Below the pieces are notes generated by a model. The model saw only the letters and a list, made by a program, of their open reading frames with translations, was not told where the DNA came from and did not search any database. This document shows positions 1 to 9,391 of a stretch of 64,000 bases of DNA, one piece after another. Each line of letters opens with the position of its first letter. The first letter of the stretch is position 1. Position numbers and translations under genes: made by a program. Source of the DNA: Candidatus Dormiibacterota bacterium (lineage in GTDB: Bacteria > Chloroflexota > Dormibacteria > Aeolococcales > Aeolococcaceae); contig PMOL01000009.1 in NCBI GenBank assembly GCA_003162415.1, forward strand, positions 76,120 through 140,119, read 5' to 3'.

Positions 1-800
1 GGGAACTTCGCGAAGTCGGGTTTGCGCTTCTCGACGTACGCGTCGCGACCTTCCTGCGCTTCCTCGCTCATATAGAAGAGCAGGGTTGCATCGCCGGCCA
101 GCTGCTGAATACCGGCGAGGCCGTCGGCATCCGCGTTGAAGCCGGCCTTGAGCAGGCGCAGGGCGAGCGGACTCATCTCGAGCATCCGGTTGCACACCGC
201 GACCGTCTCCTCCTCGAGCTTGTCGAGCGGGGCGACTCGATTCACCAGGCCCCAGCGTTCGGCCGTCGCCGCGTCGTACTGCTCGCAGAGGAACCAGATC
301 TCCTTGGCACGCTTGAGGCCGACCGTCCGCGCCAGGAGTCCGGAGCCGTAGCCGGCGTCGAAGGAACCGACCTTCGGTCCCGTCTGGCCGAAGACGGCGT
401 TGTCGGCCGCGATGGTGAGGTCGCAGACCAGGTGCAGCACGTGTCCGCCGCCGATCGCATAGCCGGCGACCATTGCGACCACCGGCTTCGGCAGACGGCG
501 GATCTGCATCTGCAGGTCGAGAACGTTGAGGCGACCGATCCCGGCGGCATCGCGGTAGCCGTCGTCACCGCGGACGCGCTGGTCGCCGCCGGAGCAGAAC
601 GCCTTGGTTCCCTCGCCGGTGAGCACGATGACGCCGATCTGCGGGTCGTCGCGCGCCATCTCGAACGCGCGGGCCAGCTCGAAGAGCGTCGTCGGCCGGA
701 AGGCATTGCGTACCTCGGGCCGGTTGATGGTGAGCTTGGCGATGCCGCCGGCGGTCTCGTAGCGGATGTCCTCCCATTCGCCGGCCGCGACCCATTCCAC
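1..800 (-). CDS. menB: 1,4-dihydroxy-2-naphthoyl-CoA synthase (partial, runs off left edge)
   Basis: Crotonase-fold enzyme that closes the second naphthoquinone ring in menaquinone synthesis. The reverse-strand frame reads [46 protein letters not shown] and a tail ending PDFAKFP at base 1, so only a few C-terminal residues and the stop are missing. Gly in QTGPKVG (not Asp) is typical of the bicarbonate-dependent type I MenB. A GTG at 800 is preceded by GAGGTG at a good distance; a GTG at 812 is an alternative. It is divergent from menE, which supports the assignment. Confidence 0.95.
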   Translation of the reverse strand, partial: MEWVAAGEWEDIRYETAGGIAKLTINRPEVRNAFRPTTLFELARAFEMARDDPQIGVIVLTGEGTKAFCSGGDQRVRGDDGYRDAAGIGRLNVLDLQMQIRRLPKPVVAMVAGYAIGGGHVLHLVCDLTIAADNAVFGQTGPKVGSFDAGYGSGLLARTVGLKRAKEIWFLCEQYDAATAERWGLVNRVAPLDKLEEETVAVCNRMLEMSPLALRLLKAGFNADADGLAGIQQLAGDATLLFYMSEEAQEGRDAYVEKRKPDFAKF

Positions 801-878
801 GATGGCATGCACCTCACGTTGAACTCGAATCGATCGCTTTCGATGGTAGCCCGACAGGGTCAGGGCGGGCCGCGGCGC

Positions 879-884
879 TACCCT
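879..884 (+). promoter_or_regulatory. menE -10 box (leaderless type)
   Basis: TACCCT lies 6 nt before the menE ATG at 891. On the other strand TACCAT at 843-848 could serve menB, leaving a short leader with its own ribosome binding site, so 801-890 looks like a compact divergent promoter. Confidence 0.5.
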
Positions 885-890
885 CGCGGC

Positions 891-2060
891 ATGAGAGTGC
901 CCCAGCTCCGGCGCGCGCTGCGAACGGGCGACCTCGCCGCGGTCGCAATGCCGCCTGGGGCCCCGTGGCTGCCGGTGCTCCGCCACGCTCGCGACGTTGG
1001 GGCGGCGATTCTCCCGATCGACTACCGCCTGTCCCTGACGGAGCGGGCGGCGCTGGTGGACACCGCGCAACCGAGCGTGATCGCCGACGAGGACGGTGTC
1101 CGGCGGGCCGATGGCGTGCCGATCGACCCCGCGATCGCCCTGGTCATCGCAACCTCGGGGACGTCCGGGCACGCCCGCCTCGCCGAGCTGCCCTCCCTGG
1201 CGGTCGAGGCCGCGGTGCTCGCCTCCGCGGACGCCATCGACGCGCGCCCGGAGGACCGCTGGCTCTCCTGCCTTCCCGTGGCGCACATCGGTGGGCTGCT
1301 CGTGCTCGAGCGCCACCTGCTCCTGGGCGCTCCGGTCACATTCCGGCGCCGCGTGACCCGGTCGGTCATCGCGCGGCTCGGTGACGCTCGCTTCACATCG
1401 CTGGTGCCGACCCAGCTCACTCGCCTGCTCGACGGCGGCGCCGACCTCGGCCGGTTTCGAGCGATCCTCGTCGGCGGATCCGGCGTCGACGAGGAGCTCG
1501 CGCGCCGGGTGGCCGAGGCGGGCGTGCGCATGGTTGCGACGTATGGGATGACCGAGACGTGCGGCGGTGTCGTCTACGCAGGACGTCCGCTGGCCGGTGT
1601 CGAGGTTCGGGTCGCGAGGTGGGGCGAGCTGCTGGTGCGAGGACCGACGTTGATGCGCGGCTACCGGCTCGACCCGGCCGCGTCGGTCGAGGTTTTCGAG
1701 CCGGGCGGCTGGTTGCGCACCGGCGACGGCGGCGAGGTCGACGACGATGGAACCGTTCGCGTCCTGGGCAGGCTCGCCGGGGTGATCGTGAGTGGCGGCG
1801 AGAAGATCTGGCCGGCTGAGGTGGAGGCGGCCCTCTCGAGCCACCCCGACGTCGCGGCAGTGCTGGTGTCGGGAAGCTCAGATCGTGAGTGGGGCCAGCG
1901 CGTCGTCGCCCGCGTCGTTCCCCGGAGACCCGCGTCGCCGCCCACCCTGGAGTCGCTGCGCGATCACGCGGCAGATACCATCGCCCGCCACAAGCTGCCC
2001 GGCGAGCTGATCATCGTCGAGCGCCTGGACCGCACATCGCTGGGCAAGATCCGGCGGTGA
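891..2060 (+). CDS. menE: o-succinylbenzoate-CoA ligase
   Basis: Adenylate-forming ligase that activates o-succinylbenzoate with CoA just before the MenB step. The 389-residue protein has the AMP-binding loop ATSGTSG, the [10 protein letters not shown] motif, [30 protein letters not shown] with the hinge region, and the C-terminal catalytic lysine motif in TSLGKIRR. The length is short, as is usual for MenE. The ATG at 891 was chosen because the N-terminus fits and a -10 box sits 6 nt upstream; the reading frame stays open further upstream but is antisense to menB there. Confidence 0.93.
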   Translation: MRVPQLRRALRTGDLAAVAMPPGAPWLPVLRHARDVGAAILPIDYRLSLTERAALVDTAQPSVIADEDGVRRADGVPIDPAIALVIATSGTSGHARLAELPSLAVEAAVLASADAIDARPEDRWLSCLPVAHIGGLLVLERHLLLGAPVTFRRRVTRSVIARLGDARFTSLVPTQLTRLLDGGADLGRFRAILVGGSGVDEELARRVAEAGVRMVATYGMTETCGGVVYAGRPLAGVEVRVARWGELLVRGPTLMRGYRLDPAASVEVFEPGGWLRTGDGGEVDDDGTVRVLGRLAGVIVSGGEKIWPAEVEAALSSHPDVAAVLVSGSSDREWGQRVVARVVPRRPASPPTLESLRDHAADTIARHKLPGELIIVERLDRTSLGKIRR

Positions 2061-2067
2061 TGAGCAC

Positions 2068-2883
2068 TCAGGCGCCGGATGCTCTGTATCGCGGTGGATC
2101 CGACTCCGACCCGGCGTCGATGCGATCGATGCGACCGTCGCGCACCAGCTTGTCGAGGTGCGCCTGCACTGTCCATGCGGCGAGCGGGTACAGCTCGATC
2201 GGGTAGGCCGCGTACAGCGAAGGCACGAGGTCCATCGGTGTGAATGCGGGCCGTCCCTGCGCAGCGGCGAGCACCTGTGCCTCACGTTCCAACCGATGCG
2301 CGATGTATTCGTCGATGAGCGCGCCGGCGTTGTCGACCCGCTCGCCGTGTCCGGGCAGGATGGTCAGCGGCTGCAGCGCCTGGACGCGTCGCAGCGACTC
2401 CAGGTAGTCGGTCATGTCGCCCTCACCGGGGTGAACCACCGACGTGGTGCCGTTGAGGATGTGATCGCCCGAGTAGAGGGTTCGCGCCGCGGGATCGAAG
2501 AAACACAGGTGGTCACGAGTGTGCCCGGGCGTGTGGACCGCAACCAGTTCCATATCGTCGATGCGCAGCGCGTCTCCGTCGGCCATTGCGTGCGCATGCT
2601 CTTGACCGGCGGTGGGGTCGAAGCAGTGCACGGTCGCGCCCGTCTGTTCGGCCAGGCGAAGGGCGAGCGGACGGTGATCGGGATGCGAGTGGGTCAGCAG
2701 GATGGTTGTGATGCCACCACCGCGTCCTCGGGCGGCGTCGAGAATCGCGCCGAGGTGCTGATCGTCGTCGGGGCCTGGGTCGATGCACACGAGTGACGAG
2801 CCGCCGAGCAGGTACGTGTTGGTTCCGCGCCCGGTGAACACCGACGGGTTGGGTGCAAGCACCCGCGTCGGCGGAGCGCTCAC
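2068..2883 (-). CDS. metallo-beta-lactamase-fold hydrolase (LACTB2-like)
   Basis: 271 residues of the MBL superfamily. It shows TNTYLL near the N-terminus, the metal motif HSHPDH around residue 84, HTPGHTRDHLCF, SGDH and a late PGHGE, followed by a C-terminal winged-helix-like region (LVPSLYAAYP, HLDKLVRDGRI). This layout matches LACTB2-like proteins. Its ATG overlaps the stop of the upstream Nudix gene by 4 nt (ATGA), so the two are co-transcribed. The substrate is unknown. Confidence 0.85.
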   Translation of the reverse strand: MSAPPTRVLAPNPSVFTGRGTNTYLLGGSSLVCIDPGPDDDQHLGAILDAARGRGGGITTILLTHSHPDHRPLALRLAEQTGATVHCFDPTAGQEHAHAMADGDALRIDDMELVAVHTPGHTRDHLCFFDPAARTLYSGDHILNGTTSVVHPGEGDMTDYLESLRRVQALQPLTILPGHGERVDNAGALIDEYIAHRLEREAQVLAAAQGRPAFTPMDLVPSLYAAYPIELYPLAAWTVQAHLDKLVRDGRIDRIDAGSESDPPRYRASGA

Positions 2884-3569
2884 GACCGGTCCTGATCGTT
2901 CTGGAGTGACAACCAGCCGGCGATGATCTCGGGTGTGATCTCAGTCTCCTCTATCGGGGTGGCGCCCAGTGTGCTCAGGATCGCATCGACGGACCCGAGC
3001 CGGGCGAACGTGTGGCACATCATCCGGGTGGGTGGCATGATCGCCGGCATCTCGAGCTCGAGCATCGACTCGGGCCGGTGCCAGCCACCCTCGACCGCCT
3101 CAGCGGCATGCACGTTCACCGTCTGGTCATCGGAGGCACCGACTGCGAAGAAGCGCGTGTCGTAGCGGCGACCCTCGCGCGGTGGGGTGATGAAGTGGCC
3201 GATATAGACGAGCCGCTCGGGCGCCATCACGAGGTCATGTGCCGCGAGCGCCACGGTGATACCGCCGCCGGCGAGCAGCTCCGAACGAGCGGCCTGGATG
3301 CGCGTGTCGAGGTCGCCGTCGGCGCGATCCTGCGCGGGACCGCCGATGAGGATGCCGACCTCCTCGAGCACCTCGCGAACCCCCGCAACCGCATACGCAG
3401 CGTCGCCGGTGCCGTCGGCCTCGTCAACAGCGCCGCCCGGAAACACGAACGCATCCGCGGCGAAGCTGCTCCGGGCCGGACGGCGGAGCATGCAGACCTC
3501 GACACCGCCGTCAACGTCCCGGAGCAGCGCCACCGTGCTGGCCGGTATGGGAGCGGCGGTGTCGGTCAT
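2880..3569 (-). CDS. Nudix hydrolase (NUDT19-like)
   Basis: About 229 residues with a Nudix box embedded as FPGGAVD, then REVLEEVGIL after a short insertion, as in NUDT19-type proteins. HFITPPREGRRYDTRFF follows, which is typical of this group. It is the first gene of a two-gene unit with the MBL hydrolase. The ATG at 3569 was chosen because TACCAT lies 6 nt upstream; a TTG at 3572 is directly before it. The hydrolysed nucleotide, possibly a CoA derivative, cannot be inferred. Confidence 0.85.
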   Translation of the reverse strand: MTDTAAPIPASTVALLRDVDGGVEVCMLRRPARSSFAADAFVFPGGAVDEADGTGDAAYAVAGVREVLEEVGILIGGPAQDRADGDLDTRIQAARSELLAGGGITVALAAHDLVMAPERLVYIGHFITPPREGRRYDTRFFAVGASDDQTVNVHAAEAVEGGWHRPESMLELEMPAIMPPTRMMCHTFARLGSVDAILSTLGATPIEETEITPEIIAGWLSLQNDQDRS

Positions 3570-3575
3570 CAACGC

Positions 3576-3581
3576 ATGGTA
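3576..3581 (-). promoter_or_regulatory. Nudix gene -10 box
   Basis: TACCAT on the minus strand, 6 nt before the ATG at 3569. Confidence 0.45.
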
Positions 3582-3636
3582 TTGGCGCGCCGTCAGAGCA
3601 TGGCGCCGGCGTGGAACGCGACACTATGGCGCGCCC

Positions 3637-4410
3637 ATGTCATCTCATCTCGAAGTCGCGCTCGAGCTCGCCGACATTGCCGATGCGATCACGACGGCAC
3701 GCTTCCGCGCACCGGACCTGCGCATCGACACCAAGGCGGACAGCACGCCGGTGACCGATGCCGACCGGACCACCGAACAGGCGCTTCGCGATGCGCTCGA
3801 GCGGTTGCGTCCAGGCCAGGAGATCCTCGGTGAGGAGTTTGGCGGGGAGGGGCAAACCGAATGGCGGTGGATACTCGACCCCATCGATGGGACGGTGAAC
3901 TACGCCAATGGTGTCCCGGTCTGGGCGACGCTGATCGCGCTCATGCGCGGGGACCGAGCAGTCTGCGGCGTGGTGTCGGCGCCCGCGCTTGGCCGGCGCT
4001 GGTGGGCGGCGACCGGCCAGGGGGCGTTCGCCGGCACGGGACAGCGCATCCACGTCTCGCGGACGCCGACCCTCGAGGACGCCTACGTCTCGTGCACCGA
4101 CGTCCGCGATTTCGCGACCCGGCGTGGCGAGCGAGGCTTTCGGACCCTGCTCGAGCGCGCCCGGGTGGTCAGGGCATTCGGTGATTTCTGGTCCCACATG
4201 CTCGTCGCCGAAGGCGTGATCGATGTGGCCGTCGAGGCCTGGGTGAACCCGTGGGACGTGGCCGCAAGCCAGGTCATCCTGGTCGAGGCGGGAGGGCGCT
4301 TCAGCGACTTCGATGGCGCCATGCGGATCGACTCGGGGAACGTGATCACCACCAACGGCCTGCTCCACGATGAGCTGGTGGCCCTGATGGCAGATGGGAC
4401 GGGAGCCTAA
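3637..4410 (+). CDS. inositol-monophosphatase-family phosphatase (HisN-like)
   Basis: 257 residues of the lithium-sensitive phosphatase family. The Mg-binding signatures are GEEFGGEG, WILDPIDGTVNYANG and VNPWDVAASQVILVEAGG. The short length and the DPIDGTVNY variant resemble histidinol-phosphatases of the HisN type, but inositol or other sugar phosphates are possible. No his genes are nearby. TATGGC lies 6 nt before the ATG, and the gene is divergent from the Nudix unit. Confidence 0.85.
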   Translation: MSSHLEVALELADIADAITTARFRAPDLRIDTKADSTPVTDADRTTEQALRDALERLRPGQEILGEEFGGEGQTEWRWILDPIDGTVNYANGVPVWATLIALMRGDRAVCGVVSAPALGRRWWAATGQGAFAGTGQRIHVSRTPTLEDAYVSCTDVRDFATRRGERGFRTLLERARVVRAFGDFWSHMLVAEGVIDVAVEAWVNPWDVAASQVILVEAGGRFSDFDGAMRIDSGNVITTNGLLHDELVALMADGTGA

Positions 4411-4428
4411 ACGAGACTGAGTTTCATG

Positions 4429-4434
4429 TAGACT
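4429..4434 (+). promoter_or_regulatory. -10 box of the metal ABC transporter operon
   Basis: TAGACT lies 8 nt before the ATG at 4443. The flanking GAGAC/GTCTC arms form a weak inverted repeat; I do not see a convincing Zur or MntR box. Confidence 0.4.
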
Positions 4435-4442
4435 GCCGTCTC

Positions 4443-5384
4443 ATGAGGTTTCCACGTCCGCGTCGGCCCTCGGACATGGCTTGCGTCATGGCGGCCGGGC
4501 TCGCGTTGATCGCGGTGGTCAGCGCATGCGGCGCGACCAGCAGCCAGCCGGTAAAGGACACCATCGCGGTGGTGGCGGCTGAGAACCAGTACGGCGATGT
4601 CGCCGCCCAGATCGGCGGCAAGGACGTGTCTGTGACGTCTGTTGAGAGCAACCCGAACACCGATCCGCACACGTATGAGGTCAGCCCAAGCATCGCGCAG
4701 CAGGTCGGAGCCGCCCTGGTGGTGATCCAGAACGGGGTCGGCTACGACAACTACTTGACCAGGATCCTGTCGGCTTCCTCGAACCCCTCTCGCAGGGTCC
4801 TCAACGTGCAGCATCTGCTCGGGCTCCCGGACAGCACTCCCAACCCGCATCTCTGGTATGACCCGACGACCATGCCGAAGGTTGCCAACGCCCTTGCCGC
4901 CGACTACGCGGCGCTGAAGCCGGTCGATGCCTCGTATTTCACCGCGAATGCAAGCCGGTTCATCGCGTCGCTCAACCCCTGGCTGCAGGCCCTCTCGAGC
5001 TTCAAGTCGCGGTACGCCGGGACGCCGGTGGCTACAACGGAACCGGTCGCGGACTACATGCTGCAGGCGGCGGGTGCCGACAACCTGACGCCCTTCAAGT
5101 TTCAGGCAGACATCATGAACGGTGTCGATCCTGCACCCCAGGACGTGTCGCTCGAGACCAGTTTGTTCACCCAGCACAAGGTCAAGGTCCTGGTCTACAA
5201 CCAGCAGGTCACCGACACGCTGACGCAGACCTTCATCAGCGCCGCGCAGTCCGCGAAGATCCCGGTCATTGGGGTGTACGAGACGATGCCGACGCCCGGC
5301 TACAACTACCAGTCGTGGATGCTCGCGGAGGTCACTTCGCTGCAGAAGGCCGTCGCGGACGGCATCTCCACGCAGCACCTGTAG
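4443..5384 (+). CDS. metal-binding lipoprotein of Zn/Mn ABC importer (ZnuA/TroA-like)
   Basis: 313-residue cluster A-I binding protein. It has a signal peptide with a lipobox ending SAC around residue 29. Candidate metal ligands are in DPHTYEVS and NPHLWYDP, with acidic residues in the C-terminal half. It captures zinc or manganese outside the membrane and passes it to the permease. It is the first gene of a four-gene unit; the ATPase GTG starts 2 nt after its stop. The long His-rich loop of high-affinity ZnuA is absent, so metal specificity is open. Confidence 0.88.
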   Translation: MRFPRPRRPSDMACVMAAGLALIAVVSACGATSSQPVKDTIAVVAAENQYGDVAAQIGGKDVSVTSVESNPNTDPHTYEVSPSIAQQVGAALVVIQNGVGYDNYLTRILSASSNPSRRVLNVQHLLGLPDSTPNPHLWYDPTTMPKVANALAADYAALKPVDASYFTANASRFIASLNPWLQALSSFKSRYAGTPVATTEPVADYMLQAAGADNLTPFKFQADIMNGVDPAPQDVSLETSLFTQHKVKVLVYNQQVTDTLTQTFISAAQSAKIPVIGVYETMPTPGYNYQSWMLAEVTSLQKAVADGISTQHL

Positions 5385-5386
5385 AC

Positions 5387-6217
5387 GTGCAGGGACGCGC
5401 CGCCACCGGCTCGGACGAAATCCTCGCCATCGACGGCATCAGCGTCACCCTGTCCGGGCGCGAGATTCTGAGTGATGTCACCTTCCACATCAACGCGGGT
5501 GAGTTCACCGGGCTGATCGGCTCGAACGGTGCCGGCAAGACAACGCTGCTCCGGGTCATCCTCGGGCTCATCAGCCCGAGCGCCGGCATGGTGCGCGTTG
5601 AAGGCGGCTTGCGGCGTCAGCCGCTGATCGGATACGTGCCCCAGCGGATCACGCTCGACCCGGACATGCCGTTGCGCGCCCGCGACCTTGTCGGCCTCGG
5701 CATCGACGGACAGCGGTTCGGGCTGCCGTTGCCGTCGTCCACCCGGCGCAAGCAGGTCGACGAGATGCTCGAGGCGGTCGACGCAACGCGCTTCGCGGAG
5801 TCGCGCGTCGGCAATCTGTCCGGGGGCGAGCAGCAGCGGATTCTCATCGCCCACGCGCTGATCAGCCGTCCGCGATTGCTCCTCCTCGACGAACCGCTCG
5901 CGAACCTGGACATCGGCAGCGAGCAGGAGGTGGTCGATCTGCTGGCGCGAATCGCGAGGGAGCAGCGGATCGGCGTGCTCATCTCGACGCACGACATGAA
6001 CCCGCTGCTGCCCGTGATGGACCGCATCGTCTACATCGCGAACGGCCGCATTGCGACGGGGACGACCGCGGAAGTTGTCTCGAGCGAATCGCTCACCAGG
6101 CTCTACGGCGTGCACGTCGACGTCATCCACGTTCACGACCGCATTCTCGTGGTGGCGGGACGCCGCGAAGAGGCGCTCCAGCACGGTGACACCGAGTCGA
6201 TCGTCGAGCTGATGTAG
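5387..6217 (+). CDS. metal ABC transporter ATPase (ZnuC/TroB-like)
   Basis: 276 residues. Walker A is GSNGAGKTT, the signature is LSGGEQQR, Walker B is LLLLDEP and the switch histidine is in STHDMNP. It powers import of zinc or manganese through the two permeases downstream. The GTG at 5387 directly follows the lipoprotein stop; the same frame is open upstream only because it overlaps the lipoprotein gene. Confidence 0.92.
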   Translation: MQGRAATGSDEILAIDGISVTLSGREILSDVTFHINAGEFTGLIGSNGAGKTTLLRVILGLISPSAGMVRVEGGLRRQPLIGYVPQRITLDPDMPLRARDLVGLGIDGQRFGLPLPSSTRRKQVDEMLEAVDATRFAESRVGNLSGGEQQRILIAHALISRPRLLLLDEPLANLDIGSEQEVVDLLARIAREQRIGVLISTHDMNPLLPVMDRIVYIANGRIATGTTAEVVSSESLTRLYGVHVDVIHVHDRILVVAGRREEALQHGDTESIVELM

Positions 6218-6219
6218 CC

Positions 6220-7119
6220 GTGCCCGGTTTCCTTTCGCCGCTCATCGAGCCAGGCTTCTTCTCCAACCTGCCGGTGCAGACCGCCCTCGTGGTGGGTGGA
6301 GTGGTCGCGGTCGTCTCCGGCATCGTGGGCACGTTCACAGTCATGCGCGGCCAGTCCTTCGCCGGTCACTCGCTGGCCGATATCGGCACCGCGGGAGGAT
6401 CGGCGGCTTTCGTGCTCGGGATCAGTCCGCTCTTCGGATTCGTCGCGATGAACCTGATGGCCGCGGGTGTGATGGAGTGGATCGGTATCCGGCGACCGCG
6501 GGGCCGCGACCTCGCGACCGGAATCGTGCTCGGTGCGGCCCTCGGGCTCGCGGCGCTGTTCCTCTACCTGGACACGACGGCGTCGAGCACCACCGGGGCG
6601 ACGGTCAATGTGCTCTTCGGATCGATCTTCACCCTGCCCGCGTCGATGGTTCCCTTCATCGCGATCTTCAGCGTCGTCGCCGCGGCAATCGTGCTGGTGA
6701 TGTACCGGCCGCTGGTCCTCACCTCGATCAGCGCCGACCTGGCAATTGCACAGGGCATACGGGTGCGCCTGGTCGGGATCGGCTACCTGGTGGCGCTGGC
6801 ACTCGCGGTGTCGCTGTCCGCGGTGACCATCGGGGCGATCCTTTCGACGGCGCTGCTCATCGGACCCGCGGCCACGGCGCTGCGCATCACCAACCGGACG
6901 GGTCGCGCCGCGGCGATCGCGGCCGGCATCGGAGTCGTCGCAACCTGGCTCGGCGTGCTGCTCGCGTATGACTCGTACTACTGGTTCCCAAACGGCGGCG
7001 GGTGGCCGGTGAGCTTCTTCGTGGTCACCCTGATCTTCCTGGTCTATCTCCTTTCCCAGCTACGGTTTCGCGGACGCTCGGCTGCACAGCGCCGCTCGAC
7101 CGCGGCGCAGGCACGCTGA
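6220..7119 (+). CDS. metal ABC transporter permease 1 (ABC-3 family)
   Basis: 299-residue polytopic membrane protein with about eight hydrophobic segments. It carries the family pattern VMRGQSFAGHSLADIGTAG near the N-terminus and VTIGAILSTALLIGPAATA near the end. GTG start 2 nt after the ATPase stop. It overlaps the second permease by TGATG, so the pore is probably a heterodimer, as in TroCD or SitCD systems. Confidence 0.9.
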   Translation: MPGFLSPLIEPGFFSNLPVQTALVVGGVVAVVSGIVGTFTVMRGQSFAGHSLADIGTAGGSAAFVLGISPLFGFVAMNLMAAGVMEWIGIRRPRGRDLATGIVLGAALGLAALFLYLDTTASSTTGATVNVLFGSIFTLPASMVPFIAIFSVVAAAIVLVMYRPLVLTSISADLAIAQGIRVRLVGIGYLVALALAVSLSAVTIGAILSTALLIGPAATALRITNRTGRAAAIAAGIGVVATWLGVLLAYDSYYWFPNGGGWPVSFFVVTLIFLVYLLSQLRFRGRSAAQRRSTAAQAR

Positions 7120-7964
7120 TGTTCTCCGCCCTGATGCTCAATGCGTGGGGGTCGGCGTCGATCGTCGCCATCGTCGCCGGCGTGGTCGGATTCTTCATCG
7201 TCTTGCGCGGGTCGGCGTTTGCAGCGCATGCGCTGCCCAACGGGGCCTTTGCCGGCGCGGCGGGCGCAAGCCTCATCGGCGTCGACGCGATCGTCGGGCT
7301 CGCGGTCTTCTCGGTGCTCGGGGCGCTGACCATCGCCGGGCTCGGGCGGCGGGCTCGCCACGACGTCGCCACGGCGCTCGTGATCGTGGTGATGCTCGGC
7401 CTGGGATCGCTGTTCCTGTCGATGACCACCGAATATGCGCCGGAGATCTACTCGCTGCTGTTCGGCGAGGTGCTGGGGGTGAGCAGCAGTGAGCTCGTTC
7501 CCATCGCGGTGATCGGGGTCGTCTGCATCGCCGCCGTGTTCCTCGTCTATCGACCGCTCCTGTTCTCGTCGGTGATGCCCGAGGTCGCCGAGGCGCGCGG
7601 CGTGGGCCGCGGTCGCATGGAAGTCGTGTTCCTGCTCGTGGTCGCGCTCACCACCACCATGGCGGTCCCGGTGGTGGGCGCACTGCTGATCTTCAGCCTG
7701 CTCATCAGCCCGGCGGCTGCCGCCCGGTCGTTCACCGACAGGCCGTTCACGGCGATGGGCCTGTCCGTGGTGATCGCACTGGGCACCGTATGGTCGGCCA
7801 TCGCGCTTGCGTATCTGTCCAATCTTCCGATCGGCTTCTTCGTCGGCTCCATCGGTGCGGGGACGTACGCCGTGGGCAGGGGATGGGCCGGATGGCGCAA
7901 CCGGCGGTCCAGACCACGCATGGGAGCCACGGGACGATCGCCCGCCACCGCGCAGAGCTCGTAG
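7119..7964 (+). CDS. metal ABC transporter permease 2 (ABC-3 family)
   Basis: 281-residue membrane protein homologous to the preceding permease: VLRGSAFAAHALPNGAFAG and VPVVGALLIFSLLISPAAAA are the matching motifs. The ATG overlaps the previous stop (TGATG). It is the last gene of the operon and is followed by a strong hairpin at 7972-8029. Confidence 0.9.
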   Translation: MFSALMLNAWGSASIVAIVAGVVGFFIVLRGSAFAAHALPNGAFAGAAGASLIGVDAIVGLAVFSVLGALTIAGLGRRARHDVATALVIVVMLGLGSLFLSMTTEYAPEIYSLLFGEVLGVSSSELVPIAVIGVVCIAAVFLVYRPLLFSSVMPEVAEARGVGRGRMEVVFLLVVALTTTMAVPVVGALLIFSLLISPAAAARSFTDRPFTAMGLSVVIALGTVWSAIALAYLSNLPIGFFVGSIGAGTYAVGRGWAGWRNRRSRPRMGATGRSPATAQSS

Positions 7965-7971
7965 ACGGGCT

Positions 7972-8029
7972 GAGGGGACCCCGGCTCCGGCTTCAAACCG
8001 GACTATTCAGCCTCCGCCGGGGTCCCCTC
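7972..8029 (+). terminator. strong hairpin after metal transporter operon
   Basis: GAGGGGACCCCGG at 7972-7984 pairs perfectly with CCGGGGTCCCCTC at 8017-8029 across a 32-nt loop. There is no T-run after it, so it could be a factor-independent terminator of an atypical kind, an mRNA-stabilising stem, or a protein site. Confidence 0.5.
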
Positions 8030-8068
8030 CGCCCTCGGCTGGTGCAGCCTCACCGCGCGCCCCGCGGG

Positions 8069-8074
8069 TAAGAT
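8069..8074 (+). promoter_or_regulatory. -10 box of the binding-protein gene
   Basis: TAAGAT, 6 nt before the GTG at 8081; this supports that start. Confidence 0.55.
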
Positions 8075-8080
8075 CGGCCG

Positions 8081-9358
8081 GTGCCAGAGCGCCCCCGCGC
8101 CGAGCGTTCCCGTCCCTTCGGCCTCGTCGGTGCGCTTGTCCTCGCGGTGCTGGGGGCAGCCTGCGCCAGCGTCGCCGCCGCCGGGCCCGTGCCCTTCCGG
8201 GTCGGTGCGATCTTTCCGCTCGCGGGCAGCACGGCGCCGGACTCGACCGACGAGTATCTCGGCGCGACCCTGGCCGCGCAGATGGCAAATGCCGAAGGAG
8301 GCGTCGCCGGCCACCAGATCTCGCTCGATCTGCGCGACGTCGAGGATCAGGGCCAGATCCCGGCTGCGGTATCGAGCCTCCACGCCGATGGAGTTCCTGT
8401 CGTGATTGGCGCATACTCGTCGCAACTGTCGATCCCCGCCGCCGCCGCGGTGTCGGCCGCGGGCATGGTCTACTGGGAGACGGGCGCGGTCGCCGACCGA
8501 GTCACCGGCCAGGGCTCGCCGCTGGTGTTCCGCGTCGGCGTGAACGGCGCAGAGCTCGGCGCCAATTCCGGGAAGTTCATGCTCGAGCAGCTGGTGCCGC
8601 GCATGGGGATTCCCGTCGGCAAGATCCGCGTGTCCTTCGTCACCGCGAACGACGACTACGGACACAGCGTCGCGGATGCGACGCGCACCGCGCTCGAGGC
8701 AGGCGGGATGCACATCAGCGACGAGTCCGTGTACAACCCGTACACACCCGACTGGACGCCGGTCATGCGCGCGCTCGCCGCGGAGAAGCCCGACATCCTG
8801 GTGCTCTCGTCGCACATCCAGGACGGCATCGCTTTCCGGCGCGCATTCCTCGCCGCCGGGCTCGAGGTGAAGGTGTTCATGGGCACGACCATGGCGCAGT
8901 GCGACCAGGACTTCGGCAACGTCCTCGGCGCCGCCGCGGTCGGGGTGTTCGCATCGGATCGCCCCCAGGGCGACTTCAACCCGGGTGTCCTCGATCCGCA
9001 GGCTCGGGCGCTGTACGACCGCTTCGCCGCCCTCTGGAAGCAGCGCACCGGCGAGGCCGCGCCGGACGAGGAGGGGATTGCCGGGTTCACCGCGGCGTGG
9101 GTGCTCTTCGCTGATGTGCTCGGCCGGGCCGGGGATGACAGTGCGCAGAGCATCGCCGCCGCCGCACGATCCCTGGATCTTCCCAGCGGCAGCCTCCCCA
9201 ACGGGGGCGGTGTGCTCTTCTCGTCCGCAGCCGGTCAGCTGGGACAGAACACCAGGGCGGCCGCGGTGGTGTGGCAGTGGCAGTCACCCCGCCACAGCGT
9301 GGTGGTCTGGCCGCCCGTCTACGCCACCGGGCAGGTCAAGCTCGCTGCCGCCTCGTGA
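8081..9358 (+). CDS. branched-chain-amino-acid-type ABC substrate-binding protein
   Basis: 425 residues of the type I periplasmic-binding fold (LivK/peripla_BP_6). The N-terminus is basic, then hydrophobic, with a possible lipobox-like LGAAC. It then reads FRVGAIFPLAGSTAP, GVPVVIGAYSS, FVTANDDYGHSVAD and KPDILVLSS, characteristic of the family. It probably binds an amino acid, amide or similar small ligand outside the cell. No permease or ATPase partner is adjacent, so it either works with a distant transporter or acts as a sensor. Confidence 0.85.
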   Translation: MPERPRAERSRPFGLVGALVLAVLGAACASVAAAGPVPFRVGAIFPLAGSTAPDSTDEYLGATLAAQMANAEGGVAGHQISLDLRDVEDQGQIPAAVSSLHADGVPVVIGAYSSQLSIPAAAAVSAAGMVYWETGAVADRVTGQGSPLVFRVGVNGAELGANSGKFMLEQLVPRMGIPVGKIRVSFVTANDDYGHSVADATRTALEAGGMHISDESVYNPYTPDWTPVMRALAAEKPDILVLSSHIQDGIAFRRAFLAAGLEVKVFMGTTMAQCDQDFGNVLGAAAVGVFASDRPQGDFNPGVLDPQARALYDRFAALWKQRTGEAAPDEEGIAGFTAAWVLFADVLGRAGDDSAQSIAAAARSLDLPSGSLPNGGGVLFSSAAGQLGQNTRAAAVVWQWQSPRHSVVVWPPVYATGQVKLAAAS

Positions 9359-9379
9359 TTGGCTGAGGCCGCATCGAGG

Positions 9380-9385
9380 CATACT
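9380..9385 (+). promoter_or_regulatory. msrA -10 box
   Basis: CATACT, 6 nt before the ATG at 9392. Confidence 0.45.
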
Positions 9386-9391
9386 CGGACC

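Noticed and set aside
4405-4442. Zur or MntR box before the metal transporter
   Set aside because: Only a weak 5-bp GAGAC/GTCTC repeat with a long spacer; no consensus match.
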